Source: Rhabditophanes sp. KR3021 (Eukaryota > Nematoda > Chromadorea > Rhabditida > Alloionematidae). Taken from it: DNA of 64,000 nucleotides. The position numbers and the translations under genes were made by a program. This document shows, one piece after another, positions 1-11,639 of this stretch; the first letter of the stretch is position 1; each line of letters begins with the position of its first letter. The stretch is taken from positions 1,612,001 through 1,676,000 of the forward strand of contig CAUJLY010000004.1 of assembly GCA_963281155.1 (NCBI GenBank). The letters run 5' to 3'. The notes beneath the pieces were generated by a model, which searched no databases, was not told where the DNA came from, and was given only the letters and a program-made list of their open reading frames with translations.

Positions 1-843
1 CGCTTCTTTTTAAGCAATAATCTTCTTCGTCAAGTGATGATGACGATATGGCAAAACAACGATATCAAAAGGTTTCCATCTCAACTTTAGCCAAAATAAC
101 TGAGGATGTATGTAGAAGTCAATCTGAATTGTCGAGCCTTTTACTTTCCTTGATATATCAAAAATAATTGCCAGGAAGTACAAGTTAAGTGAATAAGTAT
201 GAGTCCATACGCACCAATAGTTACCACTGATTAACCAATCCAATCTATGTTTGTGTATATTTGAGATATCTCTTTTTTTGTTTAGATAAATAAATATATA
301 TTTATGCGAGTTAAGAAAGATGTTATTAGAAGTGGCTCCAACATTCGACTTAAAAAGGAAAAAAACTAACTTTTAGCCATAAATCAAAGTATCCCATTCA
401 TTTGACATCATCTTCTAAATAACATCGTGGAGAATTGTTTTGCTTGGTTGTAATTTAAAATAAAAAATGAGTGGTGCGTGTAAAATGGTAGTGGTGATAG
501 CATCCAAGCATCTCCTTCATATCACCATCATATACACACGTTTATTAACGACAAAATTAAATTTAAAAGGCAACAACATATGTGAATGGGTTCTACAAAT
601 ACTGGTCCTGATGATGAGTTTTCGGTAATTGGTTGGTCCAATTGATGAGCCTTAATTTGAGAGAATCTTGTTTAGCAAGACATCAACAATTTAAAGTAAA
701 AGTGGGTATCAAAAATATTTTGTTGAGTTGTATTTAGTACGTATGTTAGATTAGACGAGAAGTGTCTTAAGCTATTACATGCTATTAAGACAGAGCCATC
801 TTAGAATTAGGAAACGTCACAACCTTTCAATCTTTTTTTAGTT
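1..843. other. no supported gene
   Basis: AT-rich sequence. A 77-codon open frame on the minus strand at 10-243 has no ATG at its 5' end and no recognisable family, so it is not called. The 3' part of the small gene that starts at 1038 could extend into this stretch. One possible continuation opens after an AG near 800 on the minus strand, but I could not support it. Confidence 0.4.
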
Positions 844-863
844 TTACATTTTCAAAAACTTAC

Positions 864-1038
864 TTTGCTGCATTGTATGCCTTTCGGGCATTGAAGCTAT
901 TTGAGCTATATATCGATGTTGCGGATGCTGATCTTTCCAGGAGCGTCTTCTCTTGTGATCTAATCCAAATGTTTCATGTCCAATCATTCCTTCAACAGCC
1001 AAAGCAAAAATAAATATATAAAAATGTGATGTCTTCAT
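864..1038 (-). CDS. possible secreted peptide precursor, first exon
   Basis: An ATG at 1038 opens a frame whose first ~17 residues form a hydrophobic signal peptide (MKTSHFYIFIFALAVEG). It is followed by a short basic tract, HKRRRSW, that resembles a prohormone cleavage site. A consensus donor, GTAAGT, begins at 863, so the coding exon probably ends at 864 with one base of the next codon; read straight through, the frame stops at 844. The next exon was not found. Signal peptide plus multibasic site suggests a neuropeptide-like or other processed secreted product, but no known peptide motif is recognised. A chance ORF in AT-rich DNA remains possible. Confidence 0.35.
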
Positions 1039-4000
1039 TTTGGGGAGATAATATAAAAAGCCTAAAATGAATTGAAAGTTGTTATTGGAAAAAGCAAATA
1101 AAAATTTGTATAATAATTTTAATTTAAAGTGATTAAGTATTTATATACGTGATATTTACGCTCTTGACAAACAAATTAATTTTCAAAGTCATTTCTTACG
1201 TACAGGAAATATTTGGTAACGGAAGGAAAAAGGTGGATCAAATTTTAGCACAATAGAAACGACTATTTTGAATGAAATGTAAAAGTTCTAGATACGATTA
1301 TTGACTTTGTAATGGCTTTTCTTTATCATTAACACCACCATCAACTTAAATTTCCTTTTGGGGGCACTGTTCAAATGAAACTTAATGCCAAAGTCAATTT
1401 AGATAAAATTATATACACTTTCCGTAAAGGACTTAGGTAAGTCGATTCAAATTGAATTTGTACCAAATTAGAAGCTGATTAAGTTATTAGAAGTCAAATG
1501 AATCAAACATTATTAAATCATAAAATAAATATTAAACATAATTAAGGAACAACACTTAACTTCTACTTTTTATCAAAATAGTACTTAAAGGAATCTATAA
1601 AATGTAATATCTTTTTGGATTGTTGATTTTTTATATCCATACAATGTAGAAGTTAGGGGTGTTAAGGACTGGGACAAACTTCAAGAAAGTGCAAATCTCC
1701 ACTTATATTAAAAATGCCTTTCTATAAAACTGAAAGCTTTTTATAGATCTACCGACTTTTTTAAAAGTAATGGATTGATAATAGGAATATAAATTGTGAA
1801 ATTTATTGTGGGCAACAATTAAGGATTTGTTAGTTACTGACTAAAGACATAAATAACTAAATGTATACATGCTATTTATATGCCGTTTAAGGATAAGCCA
1901 AACAATTAAAGGAATTTAAATGAGCTAGAATAAAGAATGTCAAATGAGGCAACGTCTGAGACATTGTTTCCACTCTCATTTGCTTGATTTTCAAATGACC
2001 TCCATTGTAGTGAAGATGATGTAGGGACATATATCTTTTAATCATGTAAAGTGCGCGGGGCTCTTTCTTCCTTTTAAAACTAATATTATCTATATTATAT
2101 CATTAATAGGCGCCTATTTATAAAATAAACTTTAAACAAGTTCCATTGAATTGGTGGTGGAGGGCAAGGAAGAGTTTGTGGTGCAGTTGTTGCTCTAAGG
2201 ATATATCACTTTTCTTGCCTACCGAAGATATCTTTTTTAACTTAAAAGCACAGTCTAAATGCATACTTTTTGTTTATACAGACCCCCTTACTCAACAATA
2301 TCACAAACAAACATAACTTTTATGAAGGGTGCGCAATTTTAGACCATCATCAAAAGATGAGCCCTAAACGAAATTAATATTCATTTACCCGTTGGGCATA
2401 TATTTTGATAAATCAAAAGCGGCACCAACCAACACATAAGACTACAACCTCTCTTTTTGTTGATGGTTTATCGAGTTAGGTCCTAATATATCTAAGGTCG
2501 ACATAGCTCATAAATGAAGGTTCAAGAGAGATCATAATTGTATCGTGAAGGGAGATGTCACAATTTAGAATTATTTAATTTGTAGAGTGTCATTAATGTC
2601 AAATATAATATAGTCTCCTCAAGTTGACAATGAAATAAGACTAAATTTATTCAAACAAAATATGAATTGTAATGTAATCAAAAAGAAAGATCAAAGCAAA
2701 GATAAAAATTCAATTAACTAACCCACAACTACTGAAAGTAACACCCCAAGATGAGACTAAAAATTTATTCATTCAAATAGAATATTCTCAATTTAGATTA
2801 ATGATATTAAAGCAAAGGAACTGTTGTATAAAGCGACAAATTGTACCAATTAAAATAACTGCTTAACGCCTATCTATTCAGTAGAAAAAATATACGCAAA
2901 TCGGGATATGTGTGCAAATGGATGAAGTAGACAGTTGCACTTTTGTTGTCATTAAATAATTATAGAGGTTTCGGTCCTATTAAATTGTGTACTACTGCAA
3001 AATTGTCTACTGATTAGGGCCCCCTAATTTAGGAGTGATAGATGCGTGTTGTAACTTGATTTAAGATTTAGGAAGTCAGCTTGGCATATGGGGTTTGTAT
3101 AATTGGTGGGTAGTAGAAGATAATTGAAAAATTGTGGCTTTCGCCAGGAATCAAATTCTATTTTGGGAAGCAATCAAAGTAGATGAAAATTAATGAGGGA
3201 AATGAATCAAAGAAAGTTAAGTAAAGTGATTGCCTTATTTCGGTTAGTTAATTTTATACTCTTTTTTATAAAAAATGGCGAAAGGATGTGATATGGGGAG
3301 ATAAAGATGGTTATGGCTATCAAAGACGTTCTCTAATGTTTCTTTGCATCTTCATTTAATATGTATTCACGTTAAAAGGGTGGATTTGTATGAAACTAAA
3401 GTATATATGAAAATAAATGTCGTTTGTAGAGAAAAGTCAATTTTAAGTAGGGAAGAAGATGTGTGGATGGTTTGTGATAAGACTAATTTACGAAACGACA
3501 CAGGAAGATGTAGATTATTTTTTATTATTAATAATTTTTTTGTTTGTCACTTTGGACAATAGTTAAGGATTTGGTTGAGTAACCTTAAACAAAACAAATT
3601 GGAAGACTATGCAAAAGGTACCTACAAGGAAAGGCTGAATAATTTTGATTATGTTCCCCTGAAGCATGACGGACCTATTTTTAAGTTAATATGGCATGGC
3701 ACCGAAAAAATGTTAATATAAATAAATGTGAACTTACGATTTACTAAACATCTGCTGGTTCATTAATATACTAGAAGAGCCGTGTATATACTAATAAATT
3801 ATAAAGCCAATGAATTAATTACTTTGTAATTGGTTGAATTGTTTCAACATGTCTTAGACATCTTTTATTGCTAGCCACAATATGATATAAATAAACATCA
3901 TATTACATTATATTTTTTGTTTAAAAAAGAACCCTGTTACAACAAAAACACTTAACCTTAAGCGAGTATTCAAGCATTTAAAGTTAACATACATCTTGAA

Positions 4001-4292
4001 TAAGAAAGGAAATGGTTTGGACTGATATAAAAGGCTGTTTTGGTGCCAATTTTGAGGGGATATATCAAAGGCATTTACAATGGTCTGTTATTATCAGATT
4101 GTGAGAAAAGAATTCAACTTTTTAGCTTTCTTGTTTTTAAAGTTTGCTTACTAAGTATTTATTTACTTTTTTGGTATAAATTTATAAAAATGTTTGTATC
4201 ACTAGCAGGTTAGTTTAAAATTAAATCACACAACTTTTATTAAATGAATCATAGAAAACATAAAAGCTCCCGAGCCAAGTTTAGTTGGTTGG
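1039..4292. other. 3.2 kb without a supported gene
   Basis: AT-rich with many A and T runs. The open frame at 3344-3562 has irregular composition and no family resemblance. The last few hundred bases may hold the promoter or an upstream exon of stum. I see no RNA gene or mobile element. Confidence 0.4.
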
Positions 4293-6240
4293 ATGAAGAT
4301 ACAACGATGTCTTCCGCGAATCGTCGAGTACGGCATAACAGAAGGAATCATCCAAAACAGAGACAGTTCAGCCTTCAATATAACAGGCATGGTTGTTGCT
4401 AATCAAGAAGAACAACAAACTATCAATGAACGAAAGAAAGAAGACAAAGTCAATCTGCCCACAAATGACATAACTTTGATGCATGAGGCTTTGCCCTTCT
4501 TACCCGTTCCAGTTGCTTTGATTTGTTGTGCGTCAAATGTTTTATTGCCGGGGTCGGGAACTATTCTAAGTGGATTTAGTGTTCTTTGTATGGGCCAACC
4601 TAGAATTAATTTTAAGGAAGCTAGGTATAGTGAATTATTTATCAAATTAAAAAGGGGGTAAAAATATGGATGAATAAGTGAATTATTTATTAAGTTAAGT
4701 AAGGAGTAAAATATAGATGAATTAGTGAATTATTTATTAAATTAAAAAAGGGGTGAAATATAGGTGAATCATGAAGACTCTCTTAAATCAACACGTTCGT
4801 TGGCAAATTAAATTACTTACTTCTTGACTTGGTGATACTACATCCAATATTTGGAAACTGTTCTTAGAAATAGACTTTCTTGCTTACCAGAAATAATACG
4901 AACACCAGATGATGGAGTTTTAAGAGAATTTCTGGTTGCAGTTAGACTTTGACGAACTTCTCTTGAAGCACAAAATTGCTTGGGAAAAAATCCAATCTTT
5001 TTAGGCAATTCCTTTTTATTAACCATAATAGTGGCTTTCTTTCTATAAAAAGATTCAAATTGGAATAATAACACAATTAATCGCGATAAAGAGCATAAGT
5101 AATGGAATATAAAAGAAAGCAATTTTTGTTGGAATTATTAGCCTGCTTTTTGCGAATTTAATCGCAGAACGTTTCTCGTTTCCCGCCCCTTGCAGGCTAT
5201 TCCAATGAGAAAGTCTTTTTTAAAGAGGAACCATTATCTCTAAAACAAACCTCTGGATAGCAAGTGACAAATTATTACCCTACATTCCTTTACTTTAAAA
5301 CAGTAAAATCTTCATTCGAACCTTAGTCTTAATTTCTAAAATTAATCTTTCTTCTTTTCAATCTTCAAATCCTATCCTTCTTTCTTCTATCCAATTCTTC
5401 CCAATCATCCTTCATCCCTTACTTCCGTGATTGCGAAATATTAAAGGTATAGTGGACTTTAACCCTCTTCCATTTTGATATTTTTTAATTTACTCAATCA
5501 TCTTTAGTTTCTTATTTATGACAAGTGTCTAATTATATAAACTGAGGCTTTTAGATGTACTAATTACCAACCGTTTTGAATATACAAACGTTGTAATATT
5601 GCAATTTATTGTTTAATTAATACGAGGATAACGTAAAAGCATTTAATTATGTATGGCATATTTGAACAAAATATGAGTATCTATTGAATTATTTAAGGTT
5701 TATCCTTTCATCTTAAACATGATAACATGTGTGTCTTTTAGGTAATATTCATATTTTGAATGAACAAGGTACTAAAAAGCAGTTTGTACACAGGCACCAC
5801 ATTTTGACTAATTCTAAAATTTTAAATTTATCAAACATTTGTTACAATAACATTTAATCCGATTCTAGGAAACTAATTTCTCTCCTAATAAATATTCTGG
5901 TTGGAATTAGCCAATTTTTTACCATTCCTTTTCTCTTTGTAGGATGGTTTTGGTCGATTGCCTGGTAATTTTCAAATTAGTGTCTATTCTTTATCTATAT
6001 TTTATCAATTTCAGGGGTGGACTAATTATCATTCATTCTCTCCAGTACCGCGAAGCTCTCCAGCAAAGAAGACAAGAAGCAGTGGCTACAGCTGCAATTG
6101 AAGCATTGACCAAAGATTCCATCTTGCATAGGCGAGATGTCAAAACATTAGTCAAAAATGCCAAAACAGGTACAATTTATTTTGATTAAATATTTTACCA
6201 ACATATTTTATTTATAGATGTAAAAATTGCAATTCCATAA
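4293..6240 (+). CDS. stum: Stum/SPEC3 family two-pass membrane protein
   Basis: Four exons, 4293-4624, 5869-5964, 6015-6169 and 6218-6240, join in frame to 201 aa. Residues around 70-95 carry the family signature ALPFLPVPVALICC followed by LLPGSGTILSGFSVLC, the first membrane segment. Exon 2 encodes the second segment (LVGISQFFTIPFLFVGWFWS) and exon 3 finishes the W-S-I-A-W-G core. The rest is a cytoplasmic tail of basic and helical character. In Drosophila, Stum is required for mechanotransduction in proprioceptive neurons; the molecular activity is not settled. The start is the first in-frame ATG, and an upstream exon is possible. Intron 1 (1.24 kb) holds a tandem repeat and a minus-strand ORF. 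The gene converges on ift20, with 86 bp between stop codons. Confidence 0.85.
4629..4770. repeat. three-copy 47-48 bp tandem repeat
   Basis: Three consecutive diverged copies start at 4629, 4677 and 4724, each opening AGTGAATTATTTAT and ending in a G-rich stretch followed by GATGAAT or GGTGAAT. The array begins 5 bp after the exon 1 boundary of stum and lies wholly in its first intron. It looks like a small minisatellite; no function is implied. Confidence 0.8.
4838..5026 (-). CDS. small basic ORF inside stum intron 1, unrecognised
   Basis: The ATG at 5026 opens a basic, Ser/Thr-rich frame (start MVNKKELPKKIGFFPK) of 62 codons. An upstream in-frame extension reaches 5122. A consensus-like donor near 4887 with an AG at 4864-4863 would remove 25 nt and give a different C-terminus, but such an intron would be unusually short. 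About 155 bp upstream, at 5179-5186, is TTTCCCGC, an E2F-type site, next to a GC-rich patch that stands out in this AT-rich region. No family is recognised. It could be a real short gene nested antisense in stum, or chance. Confidence 0.3.
   Translation of the reverse strand: MVNKKELPKKIGFFPKQFCASREVRQSLTATRNSLKTPSSGVRIISGKQESLFLRTVSKYWM
5179..5186. promoter_or_regulatory. E2F-like TTTCCCGC motif
   Basis: TTTCCCGC lies in a short GC-rich island (about 5150-5200) upstream of the minus-strand ORF that starts at 5026. An 8-mer can occur by chance; the support is the local composition and the distance to the ORF. Confidence 0.25.
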
Positions 6241-6326
6241 CAGTAAATATATATTTTAATATACGCCACTATGATTTTAGCAGTCTTTCATATTAATTAT
6301 TCATGTTGATTGATATAAACTTTTGG

Positions 6327-6763
6327 TTAGACAGAAGATTGTAACTTTTGAATAAATTCACGCTGTTGCTTTTCATTGTCTCTTAAACTTTCTAGCTCAT
6401 CTTTAAGTCTTTCAACCTTCATTTGCCTTTCTCGTATCAATATTTTTATTTGTTGTTCTTCGTTAGACTTTTCGTTGCTAATATTCATCAAAGCATTTCT
6501 GGTGTCTAGTGCCCTTAATCGAGTTAAGTCAACTGTTCGGCCGAGGTCTTTCATGACTGAAATGAGGTGACTGGCAGACGAAATAAATGTCTCTACTTTG
6601 TAAAGAAATTCACCACTTTCATGTTTCAATATCATCGAGGATTCAGCTACGTCTAAAAATGTCTCAAATTTAACAACAACAATAAAGTGGAAGTACCTGA
6701 ATTAATGAGTTTCAATCTATTCAGCTCATCAATATAAATATTATCCTCAATTGTATCCTCCAT
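6327..6763 (-). CDS. ift20: intraflagellar transport protein 20 (IFT20)
   Basis: Two exons, 6763-6697 and 6652-6327, separated by a 44-nt intron, give 130 aa; human IFT20 is 132. The C-terminal two thirds is the IFT20 coiled coil: ALDTRNALMNIS matches the vertebrate motif around GARNLLKS, and ILIRERQMKVERLKDELESL matches the helix before the E-x-Q-x-E-F-I terminus. IFT20 is an IFT-B component that also works at the Golgi to send membrane cargo to cilia. An exact X-box lies 107 bp upstream of the start, predicting DAF-19/RFX control in ciliated sensory neurons. The gene shares its strand with the Ly6 gene upstream and converges on stum. Confidence 0.92.
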
Positions 6764-6869
6764 ACCACCCAAAATAAGACAGTAATATCTCAATAATAAT
6801 AAAATTATAAGACAACAATACTCAAAAATGTATGAAAATATATTGATAATATGTGTAAATTATTTGAGC

Positions 6870-6883
6870 GTTACCATGGCAAC
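6870..6883. promoter_or_regulatory. X-box (RFX/DAF-19 site) upstream of ift20
   Basis: The 14-mer GTTACCATGGCAAC matches every position of the nematode X-box consensus GTHNYYATRRNAAC and is a near-perfect palindrome. It sits 107 bp upstream of the ift20 ATG, in the usual range for X-boxes of ciliary genes, and between the Ly6 stop and the ift20 start. RFX factors bind such sites to switch on intraflagellar transport genes. Confidence 0.9.
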
Positions 6884-7027
6884 ACACAAATTTGTATAAA
6901 TATATTTCCTTCCAAAATAAAACTTTATATCAAAAAACTTATTTACACCAAGAAAGTACAAGTAGGTTAAAAAAGAAATAAAATGGGACATATGTATTTA
7001 TCCAAAGAAATATAAAAACCATTCCGC

Positions 7028-7568
7028 CTAGCCTAGATAGTTCCAATATAATATCAAGAAAACAATTATTAATAGTAAAGGCATAAAGGTCAGTTTGGTT
7101 GAGGAGTTGCAGAAATCTGAACCTAGGCATACGCAAGATTGAACACCTATTATCTCGACCACACAACCCGTATGTTCAAGAGATTCTTCTTGTTTCGAAG
7201 TCAGGTAAGGCACACACGTGTAAGCCATTCTTTTAGGTAAGTTTTCAAGGTCTGCTGAGGATAATTCGTGATCGGACATAAAACGGTGGTTGTTCATGAA
7301 GTTGGGGTGCATTGATAAGTCATGCCTGAAATATTTCTAATATTAAAGATTTACATACTAGATGAAGTTACCTCACTATTTTTAAACAAGCTATACCTTC
7401 ACATTCTGAACAACTTTCAGGTTGGCAATCATTTCCCTCGAAACATCTTAACGTTTGTATTGGTTGAACTAAATTAACAAAATTACTTAATCCACATCAT
7501 TTTTATTTACCTATAAAGAACACCACCATAATCTTCAAATATATAAACATCTTCTTCATTTCATTCAT
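7028..7568 (-). CDS. Ly6/uPAR-type (three-finger) GPI-anchored protein
   Basis: Three exons, 7568-7511, 7468-7372 and 7325-7028, join in frame to 150 aa. The first exon encodes a signal peptide (in-frame ATGs at 7568 and 7559). The mature part has ten cysteines in Ly6/uPAR order: CFEGNDC, CSEC, one Cys before a long loop, then further singles, CVC and a terminal F-C-N. The C-terminus is a hydrophobic stretch (MPLLLIIVFLILYWNYLG), as expected for GPI attachment. Nematode relatives include the ODR-2 and HOT proteins, several of them neuronal; the particular orthologue cannot be assigned. It lies about 265 bp upstream of ift20 on the same strand, so co-transcription is possible but unproven. Confidence 0.75.
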
Positions 7569-10500
7569 CAAAATTGTATTTAATCACCTAAATTATTATC
7601 ATATCTTTGGATTTCAATTCTTAACAATTCATAAACATAATATTATATGTTCAAATGGCGGAAATGACTTTGAAAATGCTTGTTGAAAAAACTGTTAAAG
7701 TAGCGCTTAAAATAACAGTCAAAATTTCTTTGTATAATATTTGTCCATAAAATATTGTTTTGTTTGTGTTTTTTGGGAATAAATTTGAAGTAGTAGGTAG
7801 TGGTGGAAGAATATAAAATATAATATGGCGGCAATAAACTATAAAAAATTTAATTAATGAATGTTTTCAAGATTTATGCCCTGAAATTTATTATTTCCCC
7901 CACTTTAAAGAGTACACACATCCATATGATGATCAAATAAATGTGAGTTGTACATTTTGTGTGATTGATGGGTTTTTAAGGAAAATTAATATAAGATATA
8001 GTTAAAAAGTGGTTAAGATGAAATTTGATGTGTCATAAGGATGTGTCTTCAAAAGTTTCAATATGTCGATGTTGCCTTTGGTTGAAAATAGAATTGGAGT
8101 TAGCTAAAATTAATATTAAATGAATAAATAGATTTTGTTATGTGTGACTTGTTACATGAAATTTAGTTAAGGAAAATGAATATGTATTGTATGGAGTTGT
8201 GCTTTACAGAAATTGTAACAAATGAGTGAAATGTACTTGTTGACATCGGTGCATCGAAAATGTGATGTCGCACAAAAATTGAATGAGCATTTGATGAATA
8301 AATAAACAATTGAAACGAAACCTGGACATTTAATGCCAATATATATTACATCTTATATTTGGAGAAGTGGAGAGACCTTTTTAAATTAAAAGAGGAATTT
8401 GAGCGTTATAATAGGTAGAATTATGAGTGGAGCTCTTTAAATGGATATTTATAAGTTTATCTATTAGCTTTTAATAATTAATGTGTCCTTTAAGACGCCA
8501 TCACAACCACCACCACCAACTAATGAAATAACCCAAGAAAGGGCGCTCGAGACATTATTGTTACTCACTTGAGGAAATTAAGTATTTTGATAAAAGATAC
8601 TAAGAGGCGGTTGGTGGTACAAAAAGTGGTGGCAATATGACCATATCTGGAAAAGACGTATCTTACTATAATTCAATCAAAAAAGAATGATAAAATATGA
8701 ACTTCAAATTTGCTTTGTCTTGGCAAAAGTGTCCCAACCTAACATCTATCCTTTCAAAATATGAATTGACAACAAAAGCGATAAGTGTTATTGTTTTCAA
8801 ACAAACTTAATCGAGGATCCCTACTTTCAAATGAAAAGTTGCAATGACGTATCAACTGTAAGAATATTGCATTTTAATGAAATTAGTTTTTGATAAAGAC
8901 TCTAAATACAATTTCATTACTATTAAAATTCTAATTGATGTTTCTTTTTTTAAATAGCCTTTTCCTGCTTAACTGAAGAAGTCAAATTTTGGTAAAAATA
9001 TATGCCTTTTTTGTGGCATAAACATTTTTAGTGGTACTCGTTAAATGTTTAAGAAAAAATGGAAAATATAGATAGTAGTGTATATATTTTGTTGGTGAAG
9101 AAGGGGATAAATAGACCTTAAATATAAGTAGTTGAGAATCAATTCACAATTTGCCGTGATATTTTCCGAACACGTTCTGCATAAAAGTCTCCCTTAAGTA
9201 ATAATCTCAATAATCTTGACTAGGTGTGAATATTTAAAAGGTTTGGAGGGAAGGAGATGTGATAAGGTTTGTATTTATGAATAAATGCAACTAAAGTTCA
9301 CTAAATTATGGATAATAATATTTTGGGTGCTCACTACCTAGAACGGTCAAAAGTTTGATAATATAGTCCCGAAGTATGATAATATTAGTCATAATCTTTT
9401 ACAACATTTCTAGTAATGTTTACTAACATTTGAAAACTCCTGATAAAAGTGGTTGATTGTAAACTTTGGATAAATTAATAATAAAGCGAACATCATTTGA
9501 ATTACTCCAAAAATAAACTAAAAAACAAGTAGATCAAATGAGGCCGTTTCCTAGGATCCAATGACATCCAAGATATTGATACTTTGTCATATAATGTCCT
9601 CAAAAAAGATACATATTCTATTTATATTGAGCAAATATTCGCCAAGTGACAACCATTAACAAATTAAAAAACAGAAGCTTAAACATTATTTATTGATACA
9701 GAACAAATAAAGGAAAATCACTTGTTAACATATTTGCTAAGTACCGTTCTCATTTGCCATAATTGACAAGAAAAATAGGACTTTATTTTGGTACTAAAAC
9801 TTAGCTATAATAGACGATGGGGATGTACATATTATATAAATGTATATACTAAATGGATGCTTAAGTAATATATATTAATTAACTGCTCTGACGAATGGTT
9901 TTGATGGACTAGAGACAAGTTATAGTGGGCAAGTTTATGACCTTCCTGGATGTATCCGTAGAGTCGTTTCATTAAATGAGTATTATAATAATGAAACACA
10001 CAATTTAATGTGTGATAACAAAATTCAAGCATGTTCTATAGTTGTAGGTAAAAAAGAAGTTTAAAAGAAAGTAGGATGTCAATAAAAGTGAAAGACAAGT
10101 GCAAGAATTGAGTTGAATTTTAAATGAATTATTGACAGTTAATCACTTATTAAGAATGCAAATTTCTCGTCCTTGATATACAGAAAGTTGTCAAAGAGTG
10201 TCGAAAAAATATATAAATAAATGAAAATATTTCCCCCAAATTACAACACCATTTATAAGAATGCCAAAACCGGAAGAAATTTTTTATTAAAAAATGAGAT
10301 TATAATGGTACATTTCATTAAACTAATTTGTTTTTATTGTGGACAGGAAAAAATAATTTAAAATGCGGGTGAATAATTTGTACGATCATTAGGCAAATAA
10401 ATGTGGAAGATGAGGTGTAATAATGAGAGATGATTATGTTGTTATTACACAACATGAATTAAGTCCCCGAATAATTCTAAGTCTTTTCAAATGAAAATAG

Positions 10501-11639
10501 ATTTACTTCAAAATTAAAATATAAGTCATATTAAATTACAAAGACATGGGAGGCATTTGTATTTAATTTTCAAAATTATAAACATTGAAATATTATCATT
10601 ATCATCATATAAATGTTGTAGTATTGTTGTATGTCAAATGGTTTTGGTGGCAAAAAGCTTTTTGGCACACAAAATATAATATACATATATTCGAAATTAA
10701 AGGCAAATACTTCATATATGATATATTTATTTTTAGGCAAAGTAACGGCACGGTACACAATACAAATTAAAGAAGTTTAAATGCATGCTCAATTTATCTT
10801 TAAAAATGTTTTGAAGTAAATTGTGACAAGTTACGTGGATATAATATATACTTTTGAGTATGGGCCAATACTTTCTTTAACATTTTTAAGTTTTTGACAA
10901 GTTAACAAAAGTGTTGTTTTGATAAGGTGTATGTAATATTTGCTCTTTGCTGAGAGATTTTTTGAAGAAACATAAAGTATGTAGGACTTGATAATGGTGA
11001 AAATTTATTGAAGCGTTGTGAATATTAAGTATAAATATAAAAAAGTTTATTTAGTGTGGCAAAAGTAAATTTGTTGCGCAAAAATAATAGGACTATAATA
11101 TATTTTGACTTTTAACGAGAAAGTCACATTCTTCTTCAGTCTAAAGGGAATTTGATGTTTTTTGGGGAAACAAAGACTTTTGATTTACGAACAATATTAT
11201 AATAGAAGATTTATTATTTTTTGACTGTCAAAGATGGTGGAATTTTTCATGCAAATTTGTTTTCGCAATATTCTGCAGTTATTAAAGAACCATATTTATG
11301 TACTCTGATTTAAACTCTATTGCTGATTTAGGCGGTATCAATGAACGTCCTTTATCATGTGGACACATCTATTGTGCTATATATCCTTTACCTAAATATG
11401 TTTACAAGACGCCTGTTTGCAAGTTTACCCTTTTTGATTAAAAATATAACACAAATATTATATACAATAAGGAAGATAGGATCTATGAATAGAAAAGATC
11501 AAAAGCATACGTCGTCATAGGATCGACAGCCTTCCATTTAAATATAAACATTTGTTAAAGGCATTAACTTTTTGCAAGGAAATCATTCTAGTTAAATCGT
11601 TTTTTACATTCTAAATTAAATAATAATTATAGATTTGCA
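7569..11639. other. 4 kb without a supported gene
   Basis: Very AT-rich. The short open frames (7643-7834, 9832-10032, 10576-10770) are Tyr/Phe/Ile-rich and lack any family signature, which is typical of chance reading frames here. No RNA gene, repeat array or mobile element was recognised. Confidence 0.4.

Noticed and set aside
10..243. 77-codon minus-strand ORF
   Set aside because: No ATG at its 5' end, no family signature, no splice context.
3344..3562. 72-codon plus-strand ORF
   Set aside because: Irregular composition and no homology recognised; likely chance.
7643..7834. Minus-strand Tyr/Phe/Asn-rich ORF
   Set aside because: Composition mirrors AT-rich noncoding DNA.
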